Of a DNA stretch of 64,000 nucleotides, positions 29,173 through 38,776 are shown one piece after another. The DNA comes from an uncultured Eubacterium sp. (GTDB lineage: Bacteria; Bacillota; Clostridia; Lachnospirales; Lachnospiraceae): positions 1 to 64,000 of the forward strand of contig CAMWXD010000008.1 of NCBI GenBank assembly GCA_947178105.1, written 5' to 3'. Each line of letters begins with the position of its first letter. Position 1 is the first letter of the stretch. The position numbers were made by a program, and so were the translations under genes. The notes under the pieces were generated by a model that did not search any database, had not been told where the DNA came from, and saw only the letters and a program-made list of their open reading frames with translations.

Positions 29173-29645
29173 CGGAAAGAAAGGCCATTTTTATAGGGGA
29201 CCGTGGATACTGTTCCTATAATAATATGGCCCATGTCATAAAAAAAGGACAGTATTTCCTGTTCCGGACAAAAGATATACATTCCAAGGGACTGGCAGCC
29301 GGATTTGACTATCCGCAGGAGGAATCTTTTGATGTCACGGTAAATGTTACGCTGGTGCGCAGCCAGGAAATCTGGGCAAAACTGACAGCCTATAATATAA
29401 CGGAAGCGCTCACCGGCTGTGCGGTTATCCAGAAAAAGCAGACAAAACACGCATATAAAGTGAATTTCAGCAGGGCAGCCCATATCTGCAGGAAGTTCCT
29501 GTACCCGGTGCAGAATGAAAAGCCCATGGATGTGCCGGCGCTGCTGGGCAGGGAGCTGATCCCCATCCGGAATGAGAGACAGTACGCACGGTTAAAAACA
29601 GCCCATTTTAGAAAGCCGAAATATTTTATATACCGCGCAGCCTAA
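29173..29645 (+). pseudogene. IS4-family-like transposase, 3' half
   Basis: ERKAIFIGDRGYCSYNNMAHVIKKGQYFLFRTKDIHSKGLAAGFD...PIRNERQYARLKTAHFRKPKYFIYRAA; first ~83 nt repeat the end of the 5' half at 23688-23769. Confidence 0.8.
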
Positions 29646-29828
29646 GGCAAATATAAACTACATATTTAAGCACAGTCAGATTTTAGCCTGCCTGTTTGCC
29701 ATGTTATAAAATAAAATACATAAGACAGATTTAAAGGATAAAGTATTATTTTCGTACTTCATCTATCATATACTTCTGTTTGCAGGAAAAGTGATTGTCT
29801 ATCAATCTCTTAACTAAATGACATTGGT

Positions 29829-30836
29829 TCAGTCTGCGGCTCCTCTGTTACGGAATCTGCAATAAAATTCCTGAACCGGATAGCCCTCATGCATCTTAAG
29901 GCTGCCCGGCACAAACCCAAGCGCGGTGTAAAATTTCCTTGCCGCCTCCCCTTTTGGATCATCCTCGCGGAAAGTCTCGACCGTAATCTCCTGCCCTGGG
30001 GCAAGGCGTGTCCTCATAAGCTCCAGCATCTTTGATGCAATCCGCTTTCTGCGGTACTCTGGATGTACGGCAAGGCAGCAAATCTTTCCTTCTTCTTTTG
30101 CAAACAGCAGCACGCCGACGATCATCCTGGCATCCGCCGCATAGATGGCGCTGCTGTCCTTGATATGGGAAATAACCGTATCACAATAGTCCTGCATGGC
30201 TGCGTCGGTATCCATACCGGGAAACGAGCATTTGACGACCTCGGCAAAATGCAGCCAGGACTCCAGATGCGCCAGCCCGGCAAAGCCTGTTTGGATCCTG
30301 TGTATCCGCTCTCCCTGGCTGTCATAGCTGTCCCGGATCTCAAACAGCCTGTCCAAAAACCAGTAAGGGATCATAATGCCCTGCGCCTGCATTTTTATAA
30401 CCTCTTCCTTGCCTGCCCAGCGCACTCTTTGTACCTCCTCCTGCTGCAAACGCAGCTTTTTCAGGTCACAATCCTGCTCTATAATATAAAAATCATCAAA
30501 TCCTTCGGAAAAATTCATCGTCAAAAACGGGCGTTCTTTGGAAAAGTCCAGCTTTAGCCCCAGTTCTTCCCATGTCTCCCGCTCTGCTGCCTGGGCGCTG
30601 CTCTCACCCGCTACGGCAGAACCGCCAACGGATACGTCCCACATATTCGGCCATCCTTTTTTAAACGGCTGGCGCTGCTGGACAAGCAGCTCGTTTTTAC
30701 TGTTAAAAATACATACATGGACAGCAAGGCGGTAACTGCCCTCTGGCACAGGGTCTCCGCGGCGGTGCAGCTTTCCCGTCTTTTCCCTGTCCTTTGTATA
30801 TAAATCCCATTGTTCCGCTTGATTGTCCTTCCTCAT
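29829..30836 (-). CDS. NUDIX hydrolase-GNAT acetyltransferase fusion
   Basis: Nudix box GGSAVAGESSAQAAERETWEELG; C-terminal GNAT CCLAVHPEYRRKRIASKMLELM...ARKFYTALGF. Confidence 0.88.
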   Translation of the reverse strand: MRKDNQAEQWDLYTKDREKTGKLHRRGDPVPEGSYRLAVHVCIFNSKNELLVQQRQPFKKGWPNMWDVSVGGSAVAGESSAQAAERETWEELGLKLDFSKERPFLTMNFSEGFDDFYIIEQDCDLKKLRLQQEEVQRVRWAGKEEVIKMQAQGIMIPYWFLDRLFEIRDSYDSQGERIHRIQTGFAGLAHLESWLHFAEVVKCSFPGMDTDAAMQDYCDTVISHIKDSSAIYAADARMIVGVLLFAKEEGKICCLAVHPEYRRKRIASKMLELMRTRLAPGQEITVETFREDDPKGEAARKFYTALGFVPGSLKMHEGYPVQEFYCRFRNRGAAD

Positions 30837-31498
30837 TTTTTTGCCGCAATTTCATTTTTATTTTTATAGATCGAATCCGGCGCAACGACGCCTCGTACCA
30901 TAGACAGCGGATAAATATTCGTATGGCGCCCGATTACGGTGCCTGGATTTAAGACCGAATTGCAGCCGACCTCCACATAATCGCCGAGCATGGCGCCGAA
31001 CTTTTTCAGCCCGGTTTCTATCACCTCGCTGCCGTTTTTTACGGCGACAAGCGTCTTGTCTGATTTGACATTGGATGTAATGGAGCCGGCGCCCATATGG
31101 GATTTGTAGCCCAGAATGGAATCTCCGACATAATTGTAATGCGGTACCTGGACACTGTTAAAAATAACAACGTTTTTCAGCTCCGTAGAGTTGCCGACTA
31201 CTGCGCCTTTTCCGACAATCGCGCTGCCGCGGATAAATGCACAGTGGCGCACCTCCGCCTCCTCGTCAATAATAAGCGGCCCGTTTAAGCAGGCTGTCGG
31301 TGCAACCTTTGCAGACTTTGCAACCCAGACCGTCTCGCCGCGCTTTTCATATTTTGCGCTGTCCAGGGTGTTTCCGAGATTTACTATAAAGTCCGAGATT
31401 TTACCCAATACTTCCCACGGATAGTCTGCGCCCGCAAACAGTTCTGCGGCGATCGTCTGATTTAAATCATACAAATTTTGAATCAAGCACTGTTCCAT
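30833..31498 (-). CDS. Left-handed beta-helix (hexapeptide) sugar nucleotidyl-/acyltransferase-like protein
   Basis: ACLNGPLIIDEEAEVRHCAFIRGSAIVGKGAVVGNSTELKNVVIFNSVQVPHYNYVGDSILGYKSHMGAGSITSNVK...GCNSVLNPGTVIGRHTNIYPLSMVRGVV. Confidence 0.8.
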   Translation of the reverse strand: MEQCLIQNLYDLNQTIAAELFAGADYPWEVLGKISDFIVNLGNTLDSAKYEKRGETVWVAKSAKVAPTACLNGPLIIDEEAEVRHCAFIRGSAIVGKGAVVGNSTELKNVVIFNSVQVPHYNYVGDSILGYKSHMGAGSITSNVKSDKTLVAVKNGSEVIETGLKKFGAMLGDYVEVGCNSVLNPGTVIGRHTNIYPLSMVRGVVAPDSIYKNKNEIAAKK

Positions 31499-31550
31499 TT
31501 CGATTTCCTTTCTATACATGCCTATTCTATATATGTCTATTCACTGCATA

Positions 31551-31650
31551 TCTTTTCATTACATTGTATATCTTTTCATTACATGCCTTTTCATTACATG
31601 TCTTTTCATTACATGCCTTTTCATTACATGTCTTTTCATTACATGCCTTT
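31551..31650. repeat. 15-bp minisatellite (TTTTCATTACATGYC), alternating C/T
   Basis: About five consecutive 15-bp units at 31573-31648 plus degenerate flanking units. Confidence 0.85.
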
Positions 31651-31674
31651 TTATTATTATGTCTTTTCGCTTTG

Positions 31675-33708
31675 TCACTTTTTGTAATATGCCCCAGCCT
31701 GTTCAAAAAGGCTGTGCAGCATATCCTGGTTACGCAGGTTCATCACCCCGCTCGTGCGGCTTTTAATAAAGTGCTCTAGTTTTTGCATATATTCCTGCGT
31801 GGTTATCGTGCCCTGTGCCACATACGTGAGCCCTTTCTCCCAGCTTGCGGTCAGCTCCGGGTTCAGCAGGGATTTAATCGAAGCATTTACGACATCAAAG
31901 ATCATCTCGCCCAGCAGGGTCGGCGTGATTGCCTGTGTTTTTTTATTCAGGGACAGATATTGATTCCTTATGAGCTTTGACAGGATCTCCGCCCTCGTCG
32001 CGCTTGTGCCGATGCCGCTTCCCTTGATCGTTGCGCGCAGCTCCTCGTCCTCAATCAACTGTCCCGCATTTTCCATCGCAAGGATCATCGAACCGGAATT
32101 ATACCGCTTGGGCGGGGATGTCTCGCCTTCTTTGATCCAGAGCCTGTCTGCCTGGAACACCATGCCTTTTTTCAGTGACGCCACAGCCTCCAGCAAGGAA
32201 ATGTCATATTCCGCCCCTTCTGATTCTGTCTCTTTGACGTTGCCTTCTTTTTCTGGCATTTCTTTTTCACCGGCGCTTTTCTTTTTGAAAAACGAATACT
32301 CCATTACCTGCAAATAGCCCTGTTCCTTTAACACCTTAAAGCCGGCAAAAAATTTCTCTTCCCGGATCTGGAACACGATATTGTATTTTATATAGATTGC
32401 CGGCGGATAAAAGATCGCAAGAAAACGGCGCACGATCGTCTCATATACTTTGACTGACGTGGCGCTCAGCGATTTTAATGCACCGATGCCCTGCCCGGTC
32501 GGAATGATCGCGTAGTGGTCGGTGATCTGTTTGTCGTTTGTATAGCGGGTCTTTCCGATCTTTTGAAAGCGATCGCCCTGCAGGATCGCTTCTGCAAACG
32601 CCTGGACTCCCGGAATGCTGCGCAGGCCGTTAATATTTTTACGGATCTCCTTTGCTGCTGCCGTAGAAAGCACACGGGCGTCCGTACGCGGATACGTCAC
32701 CAGTTTTTTTTCATACAGCTCCTGGACGATGCCAAGCGTCTGGTCAGGGCTGATCTTGAAAAATTTGGAACATGTATTTTGCAGCTCTGCCAGATTAAAC
32801 AGCAGAGGTGGCTGCTTTGTTTCTTTTTTCTTTTCTACAGAACAGACTGCTGCGGTAACGGGCGTATGCTCCTGCAAATGTGCCAGCAGGCGCTGCGCTT
32901 CTTCTTTTTCTTTAAAGCCATTTTCCTTGTACAGTTTTGGAGACTGGAAATAAGCGGAGCCTTCGACTGCCCTCCACTCGCACTCGATGTCATGCTCTTT
33001 GACATGGATTTTAGCCAGGATCCGGTAAAATGGGGTTTTGACAAAGCTGCGGATTTCCCGTTCCCTGCGCACCACCATGCCAAGGACGCACGTCATCACA
33101 CGCCCAACCGATATAACGGCATACTTTTCATGCAGGTAAGAAGCAACGGCGTCCCCATATTTTAATGTCAGAAGCCTGGAAAAGTTAATTCCCATCAGAT
33201 AATCTTCCTTTGCCCGCAGATACGCGCTGGATGCCAAATTGTCATATTCCGCAAGATCCTTTGCCTCCCGGATGCCGCGCAAAATCTCCTCTTCCGTCTG
33301 GGAATCGATCCACACACGCCTGCGCTGCTTGCCTTTTACCCCTGCAAGCTGTTCCACCAGCCGGTAAATATATTCCCCTTCCCGCCCGGAGTCGGTGCAG
33401 ACATAGATCCGTTCAATATCCTTGCGGTTTAGCAAAGACGCAACGACCTTAAACTGCTTTGCCGCACTTGGAATGACCTCGTATTTGAATTCCTGCGGCA
33501 GAAACGGGAGCGTCGCAAGGCTCCATTTCTTATATTTCGGATCATACGCCTCAGGATAGCTCATCGTGACCAGGTGCCCGACACACCAGGTCACGACCGC
33601 CCCCGGCCCCTCCTGGTATCCGTCGTGCCTTTTCATATCCATGTGCAGTGCTTTCGCAAATTCCTGCGCAACGGAAGGCTTTTCAGCGATGTATAATGCT
33701 TTTGCCAT
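31675..33708 (-). CDS. topB: DNA topoisomerase III (type IA)
   Basis: MAKALYIAEKPSVAQEFAKAL...CTDSGREGEYIYRLV...SVGRVMTCVLGMVVRRE...LVTYPRTDARVL...GIGTSATRAEIL. Confidence 0.93.
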   Translation of the reverse strand: MAKALYIAEKPSVAQEFAKALHMDMKRHDGYQEGPGAVVTWCVGHLVTMSYPEAYDPKYKKWSLATLPFLPQEFKYEVIPSAAKQFKVVASLLNRKDIERIYVCTDSGREGEYIYRLVEQLAGVKGKQRRRVWIDSQTEEEILRGIREAKDLAEYDNLASSAYLRAKEDYLMGINFSRLLTLKYGDAVASYLHEKYAVISVGRVMTCVLGMVVRREREIRSFVKTPFYRILAKIHVKEHDIECEWRAVEGSAYFQSPKLYKENGFKEKEEAQRLLAHLQEHTPVTAAVCSVEKKKETKQPPLLFNLAELQNTCSKFFKISPDQTLGIVQELYEKKLVTYPRTDARVLSTAAAKEIRKNINGLRSIPGVQAFAEAILQGDRFQKIGKTRYTNDKQITDHYAIIPTGQGIGALKSLSATSVKVYETIVRRFLAIFYPPAIYIKYNIVFQIREEKFFAGFKVLKEQGYLQVMEYSFFKKKSAGEKEMPEKEGNVKETESEGAEYDISLLEAVASLKKGMVFQADRLWIKEGETSPPKRYNSGSMILAMENAGQLIEDEELRATIKGSGIGTSATRAEILSKLIRNQYLSLNKKTQAITPTLLGEMIFDVVNASIKSLLNPELTASWEKGLTYVAQGTITTQEYMQKLEHFIKSRTSGVMNLRNQDMLHSLFEQAGAYYKK

Positions 33709-33773
33709 AATCCCTCCCTCCAGACAAACAATGGCGCAAACCAAAGAATGAGATCACCGGAAATCACTGGTAT

Positions 33774-33812
33774 TCCATCCAGACAGAAATTAGAATCCCT
33801 GACAGGCTGCCC
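33774..33812. repeat. Diverged half-copy of the 5746-5909 palindromic element
   Basis: CCATCCAGACAGAAATTAGAATCCCTGACAGGCTG versus CCATCCGGTCAGAAATTAGAGTTCTGTGCTGGCTG (reverse complement of the right arm). Confidence 0.45.
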
Positions 33813-33884
33813 TGTGTTCCTGCAATCTCATTTTTATCTTCCGGCTTTTGCCGTGTACGTGCGCAGAGCATGATTCCTGCGTCT

Positions 33885-35246
33885 TTATAGCTGCGTCATA
33901 TCCACTAAAGTCAGCCGCTTATCTTCCTTTGCCTTTTCCAGCAGCTCCTGGTCAAAGCTTTTTGCAGAAAACAAATAATAGTGGTCTGATTTCAGCTTTG
34001 CTTTTTTCATCGTATCAAATAATTTTTCACACATCTGATATGTAAGCTGCGGTTCTGACCAGTTGCACAGCCCGATCAGGTTATTCCTGGCGCTGTCCTG
34101 CGCGATAATATCGATATTTCCGGTCTTGCCGACCCAGGTTCCTGCCTTATGAATGCGAATCGGCAGCTTTTCCACCATATTCAAAAGCTCCAGATATTCC
34201 ATACATACCTGTACAAAATACCGGTTCATATAATCGTCCAGCCCGTCTTTGATATAGGTGTCATAAAATACTTCCGCAGGCATCATATACAGGTCAGACA
34301 GATGCGGGTAAATAAAACGGAACCAGAAATTCACATAATTGCTGCGGATCTGGTAAATCCCTTTCTGCGCGTTTTCCCATCCTCCGGTTTCAAAAGAATT
34401 GACTTTTTCAACCACTTCAAACGCCGCCAGATTTTTCATATAGACACTGATCTTTGCCCTGGAAAACCCTGTCTTGTTATACAAGTCGTTCAATTTGCGG
34501 TGTCCCGCCGCAATCGCCGCCAGGATCGTATCGTAAATTGCAAGCTCGCGCAGCTCACTGCCGATAAAACGCTCGGCTTCTGCAAATAAATACCCGTTCG
34601 GTGATAAAATATGCTTGCATACATTGCTGCGGATGTCTTTTTTCGAATTCCAGCGGTTCATATAGGACGATACGCCGCCCAAAATGCCGTAAGCTTTTAC
34701 GCATTCGCTGACCGCATACTCTGGATAGGAACGCACGACATCCAAAAACTTTAAGTCATCCAGCTTGATCCTTTCGTCGACCCGTTTTGCATTGTCTTTT
34801 AACTGCTCATCCAGCTCCTGCTCCATCCATGCTACCGAAGAGCTTGCCAAAAGAACCATCACCGGGCCAGGATACAGCTTTTTCGTCTTAAGCTTTATGA
34901 CCGCCTTTAAAAATTCCTCGTCGCGCTTTGCAATATACTGGAATTCATCAATAATAACAACCAGCTTGCTGGCATTGCCGCTGCGGATCCGGTTAAAAAA
35001 TTCGGAATACGTATATTTGGTAAGGCTCAGATCATACTGCTTTTCAATCTCGTGTCCAAACTGCAAACACTGCTCCTGCACCGATGCCTTGCGCGCACGA
35101 TAGTAAAAAAATTTTTTCCCTTTGCAGAAAATCCGGATCAGTGCCTCTTTATCGCAGCCCTCACGCCCATATAACAGAACTAGCTGATTTCCGTTTTTTT
35201 CATATAGCTGCTCCATTTTTTTTAATTCCGTATGTCGTATTACCAT
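33885..35246 (-). CDS. AAA-type ATPase/DUF234-like ATP-binding protein with degenerate P-loop
   Basis: LVLLYGREGCDKEALIRIF (P-loop position), LVVIIDEFQYIAKRDEEFLKAV (Walker B), C-terminal DUF234-like nuclease-like region. Confidence 0.75.
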   Translation of the reverse strand: MVIRHTELKKMEQLYEKNGNQLVLLYGREGCDKEALIRIFCKGKKFFYYRARKASVQEQCLQFGHEIEKQYDLSLTKYTYSEFFNRIRSGNASKLVVIIDEFQYIAKRDEEFLKAVIKLKTKKLYPGPVMVLLASSSVAWMEQELDEQLKDNAKRVDERIKLDDLKFLDVVRSYPEYAVSECVKAYGILGGVSSYMNRWNSKKDIRSNVCKHILSPNGYLFAEAERFIGSELRELAIYDTILAAIAAGHRKLNDLYNKTGFSRAKISVYMKNLAAFEVVEKVNSFETGGWENAQKGIYQIRSNYVNFWFRFIYPHLSDLYMMPAEVFYDTYIKDGLDDYMNRYFVQVCMEYLELLNMVEKLPIRIHKAGTWVGKTGNIDIIAQDSARNNLIGLCNWSEPQLTYQMCEKLFDTMKKAKLKSDHYYLFSAKSFDQELLEKAKEDKRLTLVDMTQL

Positions 35247-35353
35247 TGCTTTCTCCTATTGCGTACGTACTGAGCTTCACTGATAAATTGTATCGAAATC
35301 ATATCACATTTTAACTTTCTTTTCAAGAGGGTAGAAGAAAATGGTGTGTGACG

Positions 35354-36442
35354 CTATTTTTTTGTAATATATCCCTGTGCTTTTAACAGCTCCGCGCATA
35401 ATACGGCGCCGCCTGCTGCACCGCGGACGGTATTGTGGGACAGCCCTACGAATTTCCAGTCATAGACCGTATCCGTGCGCAGGCGCCCGACGCTGATGCC
35501 CATACCGTGTTCAAAATCCACATCCATCGTAATCTGCGGACGGCTGTCGTCCTCCAGGTACTGGATAAACTGCTTCGGCGCAGACGGGAGCGCAAGCTGC
35601 TGCGGCAGCCCGCTGTAAGCTAACAGCTTTTCGATCAGCGCTTCTTTTTCTATCGATTTCTTTTTAAACTTTACAAATACAGATGCCGTATGGCCGTTTA
35701 AAACCGGGACGCGAATGCACTGGCTCGTAATGACCGGCTCTTTTGCCGGCTCAATCACGCCGTTTTTCAGCTCTCCCCAGATACGCAGCGGCTCTTTTTC
35801 AGACTTTTCCTCTTCTCCGCTGATAAACGGGATAATGTTGCCCTCCATCTGCGGCCAGTCCGCAAAAGTCTTGCCTGCACCAGAAATCGCCTGATACGTA
35901 GAAACAACCGCTTCATACGGCTCAAATTCCATCCATGCCGACAGTACCGGCGCATAGGACTGGATCGAGCAGTTTGGCTTTACCGCCACAAAACCGCGCG
36001 CAGTGCCAAGCCGTTTTCTCTGATAAGGGATCAGCTCCATATGCTGCGGGTTGATCTCCGGCACCATCATCGGCACATCCGGCGTCCAGCGGTGGGCGCT
36101 GTTGTTGCTTACGACCGGCGTCTCTGTCCTGGCATAAGCTTCTTCGATCTTTTTGATCTCATCCTTGGACATATCTACCGCAGAAAATACGAAATCTACC
36201 TCAGACGCCGTATCTTCAATTTCATTTACATTTTTTACAACGATATTTTTAACAGCCGCAGGCATCGGCGTATCCATCTTCCACCGTCCGCTCACTGCTT
36301 CTTCATATGTTTGCCCTGCGCTTCTTGGGCTTGCCGCGATCAATGTCACTTCAAACCACGGATGGTTTTCCAGCAGGGAAACGAATCGCTGCCCTACCAT
36401 GCCTGTTCCGCCAAGAATACCGACTTTTAATTTTTCACTCAT
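35354..36442 (-). CDS. asd: Aspartate-semialdehyde dehydrogenase
   Basis: KVGILGGTGMVGQRFVSLLENHPWFEV...VVSNNSAHRWTPDVPMMVPEINP...VAVKPNCSIQSY...RVPVLNGHTASVFV. Confidence 0.93.
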   Translation of the reverse strand: MSEKLKVGILGGTGMVGQRFVSLLENHPWFEVTLIAASPRSAGQTYEEAVSGRWKMDTPMPAAVKNIVVKNVNEIEDTASEVDFVFSAVDMSKDEIKKIEEAYARTETPVVSNNSAHRWTPDVPMMVPEINPQHMELIPYQRKRLGTARGFVAVKPNCSIQSYAPVLSAWMEFEPYEAVVSTYQAISGAGKTFADWPQMEGNIIPFISGEEEKSEKEPLRIWGELKNGVIEPAKEPVITSQCIRVPVLNGHTASVFVKFKKKSIEKEALIEKLLAYSGLPQQLALPSAPKQFIQYLEDDSRPQITMDVDFEHGMGISVGRLRTDTVYDWKFVGLSHNTVRGAAGGAVLCAELLKAQGYITKK

Positions 36443-36534
36443 GACCTCTCCTCCAATTCCGTCCCACAGTTTCTTGCAGGACAGTTTGATTTTATAATAT
36501 TAATACAGGAATCCGAAAAACGCAAGTGCAAAGT

Positions 36535-37953
36535 TTAACTTAACAGCGCCTCCTCCCAGTCCGCCTGCGGGAATACCGATTTCGCAAGATACTCCTCTTC
36601 CATCCGAATCACCTGCTCCATCGCCGCCTTCCCAGGCGCGCCGACTGTCAGGCGCTTGTTTACGCACGTCTCCATCGAAACCGCTTCATACACATCTTCT
36701 TCAAATACCGGGCTTGCCGCCTTTAACTCGTCCAGCGTCAGCTCATCAATCGAACAGTTTTTTTCGATGCAGTATAAGACGAGCCTGCCGATAATCCCAT
36801 GCGCATCCCGAAACGCCACGCCATGATTGACGAGATAATCCGCCGCGTCTGTCGCATTGGTAAATCCAAGCGCCGCGCTTTTTCGCATCTGCTCTTTGCG
36901 AAAACGCATCGTGGCAAGCATACCGTTAAACAGCGCCAGGCATCCCTTTGCCGTGTCCGCCGCGTCAAACGTCAGCTCCTTGTCTTCCTGCATATCCTTA
37001 TTGTAAGCAAGCGGGATGCCCTTCATCGTCGTAAGCAAAGAAACGAGCGCCCCGTATACCCGCCCTGCCTTACCGCGCACCAGCTCTGCAATATCTGGAT
37101 TTTTTTTCTGCGGCATAATGCTGCTGCCTGTGCTGTAGCCGTCATCGATCTCAACAAACTGGTACTCATTCGAATTCCAGATAATCACCTCCTCGCTGAA
37201 ACGGCTCAGATGCATCATCACCGTAGCAAGCGCAGACAGGTATTCAATGACATAATCCCGGTCAGACACGCCGTCCATACTGTTGAGCGACGGCGCATAA
37301 AAGCCAAGCGCCTGCGCCGTATAAGCACGGTCTAAAGGATACGTCGTGCCTGCCAGCGCACCGCTGCCGAGCGGGCAGTAATTCATGCGTTCATAAATAT
37401 CGCGCATCCTTTGCCGGTCACGCTTAAACATCTCAAAATAGGCGCCCATATGATGCGCCAAGGTAACCGGCTGCGCCTTTTGCAGATGTGTAAAGCCCGG
37501 CATAATCGTGTCCGTATGCGCCTTCATAATCGTTAAAATCGTCTCTAACAGCTCCTTTAAAAGCGCATCTGTCTGCGCAACCTCCATACGGATATACATG
37601 CGCATATCCAGCGCCACCTGGTCATTACGGCTGCGTCCGGTATGCAGCTTTTTGCCGGTATCGCCGAGCCGCCGGATCAGCTCCGCTTCCACAAAGCTGT
37701 GGATATCCTCATACTGCTCCGTGATCAAAAGCGTACCCGCTTCCACCTCCGACAATATTTTTTTCAGCTCCTCGGCAAGCGCTTTTGACTCCTCCGGCGT
37801 AACAATCCCCTGCCTGCCGAGCATCCTCACATGCGCGATGCTGCCCTCTATATCCTGTTTATAAAATTTCCTGTCAAAGGAAATGGATGCATTAAACTGG
37901 TATACCAGCTTGTCCGTCTCTTTTGTGAAGCGCCCGCCCCATAATTGTGCCAT
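36535..37953 (-). CDS. argH: Argininosuccinate lyase
   Basis: MAQLWGGRFTKETDKLVYQFNASISFDRK...TGRSRNDQVALDMRMYIR...GFTHLQKAQPVTLAHH...GSSIMPQKKNPDIAELVRGKAGRV. Confidence 0.97.
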   Translation of the reverse strand: MAQLWGGRFTKETDKLVYQFNASISFDRKFYKQDIEGSIAHVRMLGRQGIVTPEESKALAEELKKILSEVEAGTLLITEQYEDIHSFVEAELIRRLGDTGKKLHTGRSRNDQVALDMRMYIRMEVAQTDALLKELLETILTIMKAHTDTIMPGFTHLQKAQPVTLAHHMGAYFEMFKRDRQRMRDIYERMNYCPLGSGALAGTTYPLDRAYTAQALGFYAPSLNSMDGVSDRDYVIEYLSALATVMMHLSRFSEEVIIWNSNEYQFVEIDDGYSTGSSIMPQKKNPDIAELVRGKAGRVYGALVSLLTTMKGIPLAYNKDMQEDKELTFDAADTAKGCLALFNGMLATMRFRKEQMRKSAALGFTNATDAADYLVNHGVAFRDAHGIIGRLVLYCIEKNCSIDELTLDELKAASPVFEEDVYEAVSMETCVNKRLTVGAPGKAAMEQVIRMEEEYLAKSVFPQADWEEALLS

Positions 37954-38008
37954 AAAAAGCCCTCTCTTTCCTGTCTCAATCCGGTTTTCTCCTGATTTGC
38001 GAACTGTT

Positions 38009-38635
38009 TTATTGCTTTTCGCCTTTGTTTTTGAAAGAAAAAATACAGCCGCAGTAATCCTGCCTGTACATGCCATATTCTTTGGAAAGCTGCGTTGACC
38101 GCAGGTATCCGTTTTTCTTTTTAAAATCCGAATACAAATAGTCCACGCCGTATTCCCGCGCCAGCCTTCCTCCGATTTCATTCAGCCTGTATGCGTCCTT
38201 CATCGGGCTGATCGACAAGGTCGTCGTAAAATAATCAGCTCCCAGACGCTTCGCATATTCCGCCGCCTCCCGCAGGCGCAGCTCATAACATGCCGTACAC
38301 CGCGCGCCGCCCTCCGGCTGGCGCTCCATGCCTTTTACCGTGTCATAAAAACGCGCCGTGTCATAACTGCCTTCTATAAAAGACGCCGGATGCTTCATCG
38401 GCAGCCGCCGGATCAACTGCTGCTGTTCCTTCACCCGGTAGGCATATTCCTCCTGCGGGTAAATATTCGGATTATAATAAAATACCGTAATCTGAAAATA
38501 CTGCGATAAGTACTCCAGCACATAACTGCTGCACGGCGCGCAGCAGCTATGCAGCAGCAGCGCCGGGACTTCGCCGCGGCTGCTGTGGTATGTTATTTTT
38601 TCTTCCAGCTCCTTTTGGTAATTGCGCCTGTTCAT
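38009..38635 (-). CDS. queH: Epoxyqueuosine reductase QueH
   Basis: LLLHSCCAPCSSYVLEYLSQ...ITVFYYNPNIYPQEEYAYR...RCTACYELRLREAAEYAKRLGADYFTTTLSISPMKDA. Confidence 0.92.
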   Translation of the reverse strand: MNRRNYQKELEEKITYHSSRGEVPALLLHSCCAPCSSYVLEYLSQYFQITVFYYNPNIYPQEEYAYRVKEQQQLIRRLPMKHPASFIEGSYDTARFYDTVKGMERQPEGGARCTACYELRLREAAEYAKRLGADYFTTTLSISPMKDAYRLNEIGGRLAREYGVDYLYSDFKKKNGYLRSTQLSKEYGMYRQDYCGCIFSFKNKGEKQ

Positions 38636-38776
38636 AACCGCCCAGGATCCTTTCATATTGTTTGCAGCCTTTTGCTGCGCCTGAATCAGATTCATGTTTC
38701 ATCTTAACATGCGGCGGCATGTTTTTCAAGAGACGGATCGTTTTTTCGTTTTTTATCCACAAACCTTTGACAGCCG

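Noticed and set aside
31551-31650. Possible CRISPR array
   Set aside because: Units are 15-bp contiguous repeats with no spacers and no cas genes; this is a minisatellite.
31478-31779. Three plus-strand ORFs over the minisatellite
   Set aside because: Their translations (HYMPFHYMSF repeats) are simple products of the 15-bp repeat read in three frames.
32515-33165. 216-aa plus-strand ORF
   Set aside because: Antisense to topB.
36799-37335. 178-aa plus-strand ORF
   Set aside because: Antisense to argH.
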